This document shows, in pieces, positions 7,819-7,953 of a stretch of DNA of 7,953 bases; position 1 is the stretch's first letter; each line of letters opens with the position of its first letter. The notes beneath the pieces were generated by a model that saw only the letters and a program-made list of their open reading frames with translations, ran no database searches and was not told the origin of the DNA. The translations under genes and the position numbers were made by a program. Location: positions 1 through 7,953 of the forward strand of contig DASWUD010000047.1 of assembly GCA_036401755.1 (NCBI GenBank), in the 5' to 3' direction. This DNA is from DASWUD01 sp036401755 (GTDB lineage Bacteria; Pseudomonadota; Gammaproteobacteria; Thiohalomonadales; Thiohalomonadaceae).

Positions 7819-7953
7819 TAACTGATCCGAATTCATAACCACCCCTTATAAATCTACGCAGCCAATACATGATTGCCAGGAAATGGCGCGACTTGATTCA
7901 TAAACGAGCGCACTGCCTCCATGAGTTGTGCCATCGTGGCATAACGATGGTTA
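7819..7953 (-). mobile_element. Transposase-3' end of an IS630-family insertion sequence
   Basis: The short segment between the mutarotase stop (7815-7817) and the transposase stop (7854) should hold the terminal inverted repeat of the element. IS630-family elements insert at and duplicate TA, and a TA at 7819-7820 is a plausible outer edge, with the end sequence starting near ACTGATCCG. The partner repeat is outside the window, so the exact boundary is inferred. Confidence 0.5.
7854..7953 (-). CDS. IS630-family transposase, C-terminal fragment cut by the window edge
   Basis: On the minus strand the frame entering from the right edge encodes 32 residues ending at a TAG (7854-7856). It begins NHRYATMAQLMEAVRSF and ends with a PFPGN motif. 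The pattern of RYATM, an amphipathic helix and PFPGN near the stop is characteristic of the C-terminus of IS630-type transposases of the Tc1/mariner superfamily. The catalytic DDE part lies outside the window, so whether the element is intact cannot be judged. The family is recognised from a short stretch, which limits certainty. Confidence 0.72.
   Translation of the reverse strand, partial: NHRYATMAQLMEAVRSFMNQVAPFPGNHVLAA

Noticed and set aside
7828..7835. The palindrome around GAATTC beside the insertion-sequence end as a regulatory site.
   Set aside because: A six-base palindrome with little extension is expected by chance, and it probably belongs to the terminal repeat region of the element.

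Overview
The window looks like part of a proteobacterial chromosome, probably from a gammaproteobacterium. This is inferred from gene content: a D-hexose-6-phosphate mutarotase of the YeaD type, a lipoprotein paired with a GGDEF-EAL protein, GC-rich coding sequence and Shine-Dalgarno-led starts. Nothing in the sequence names the species. There are six protein-coding features, no RNA gene and no CRISPR array. No gene-free stretch exceeds 300 bases; the longest is the 171-base divergent spacer at 6738-6908.

Layout: (1) 1-3521, plus strand: the 3' part of a Wadjet-type anti-plasmid defence operon. The SMC/MukB-like ATPase JetC is cut by the left window edge, and six bases after its stop comes JetD, the Toprim nuclease subunit. 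JetA and JetB would be expected to the left, outside the window. (2) 3530-6737, minus strand: a two-gene signalling unit. A proline-rich lipoprotein resembling an ABC-type substrate-binding protein is transcribed first. It overlaps by 11 bases a membrane-bound HAMP-GGDEF-EAL protein whose diguanylate cyclase motif is intact but whose EAL active site has lost key acidic residues. This unit converges on jetD with only 8 bases between the stop codons. (3) 6738-6908: an AT-rich divergent promoter region. (4) 6909-7817, plus strand: the hexose-6-phosphate mutarotase. (5) 7854-7953, minus strand: the last 32 codons of an IS630-family transposase, marking an insertion-sequence end immediately after the mutarotase stop.

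How the genes work together: JetC (with the unseen JetA and JetB) would form a DNA-loop-extruding complex that recognises small circular DNA, and JetD would cleave it. The lipoprotein and GGDEF-EAL protein probably form a periplasmic-input, cyclic-di-GMP-output pair. The mutarotase is ordinary sugar-phosphate metabolism and shows no functional link to its neighbours. The defence genes and the nearby insertion sequence suggest an accessory or rearranged chromosomal region, but the window is too short to define an island. The defence system is a known type. The least ordinary part is the lipoprotein/degenerate-EAL pair.
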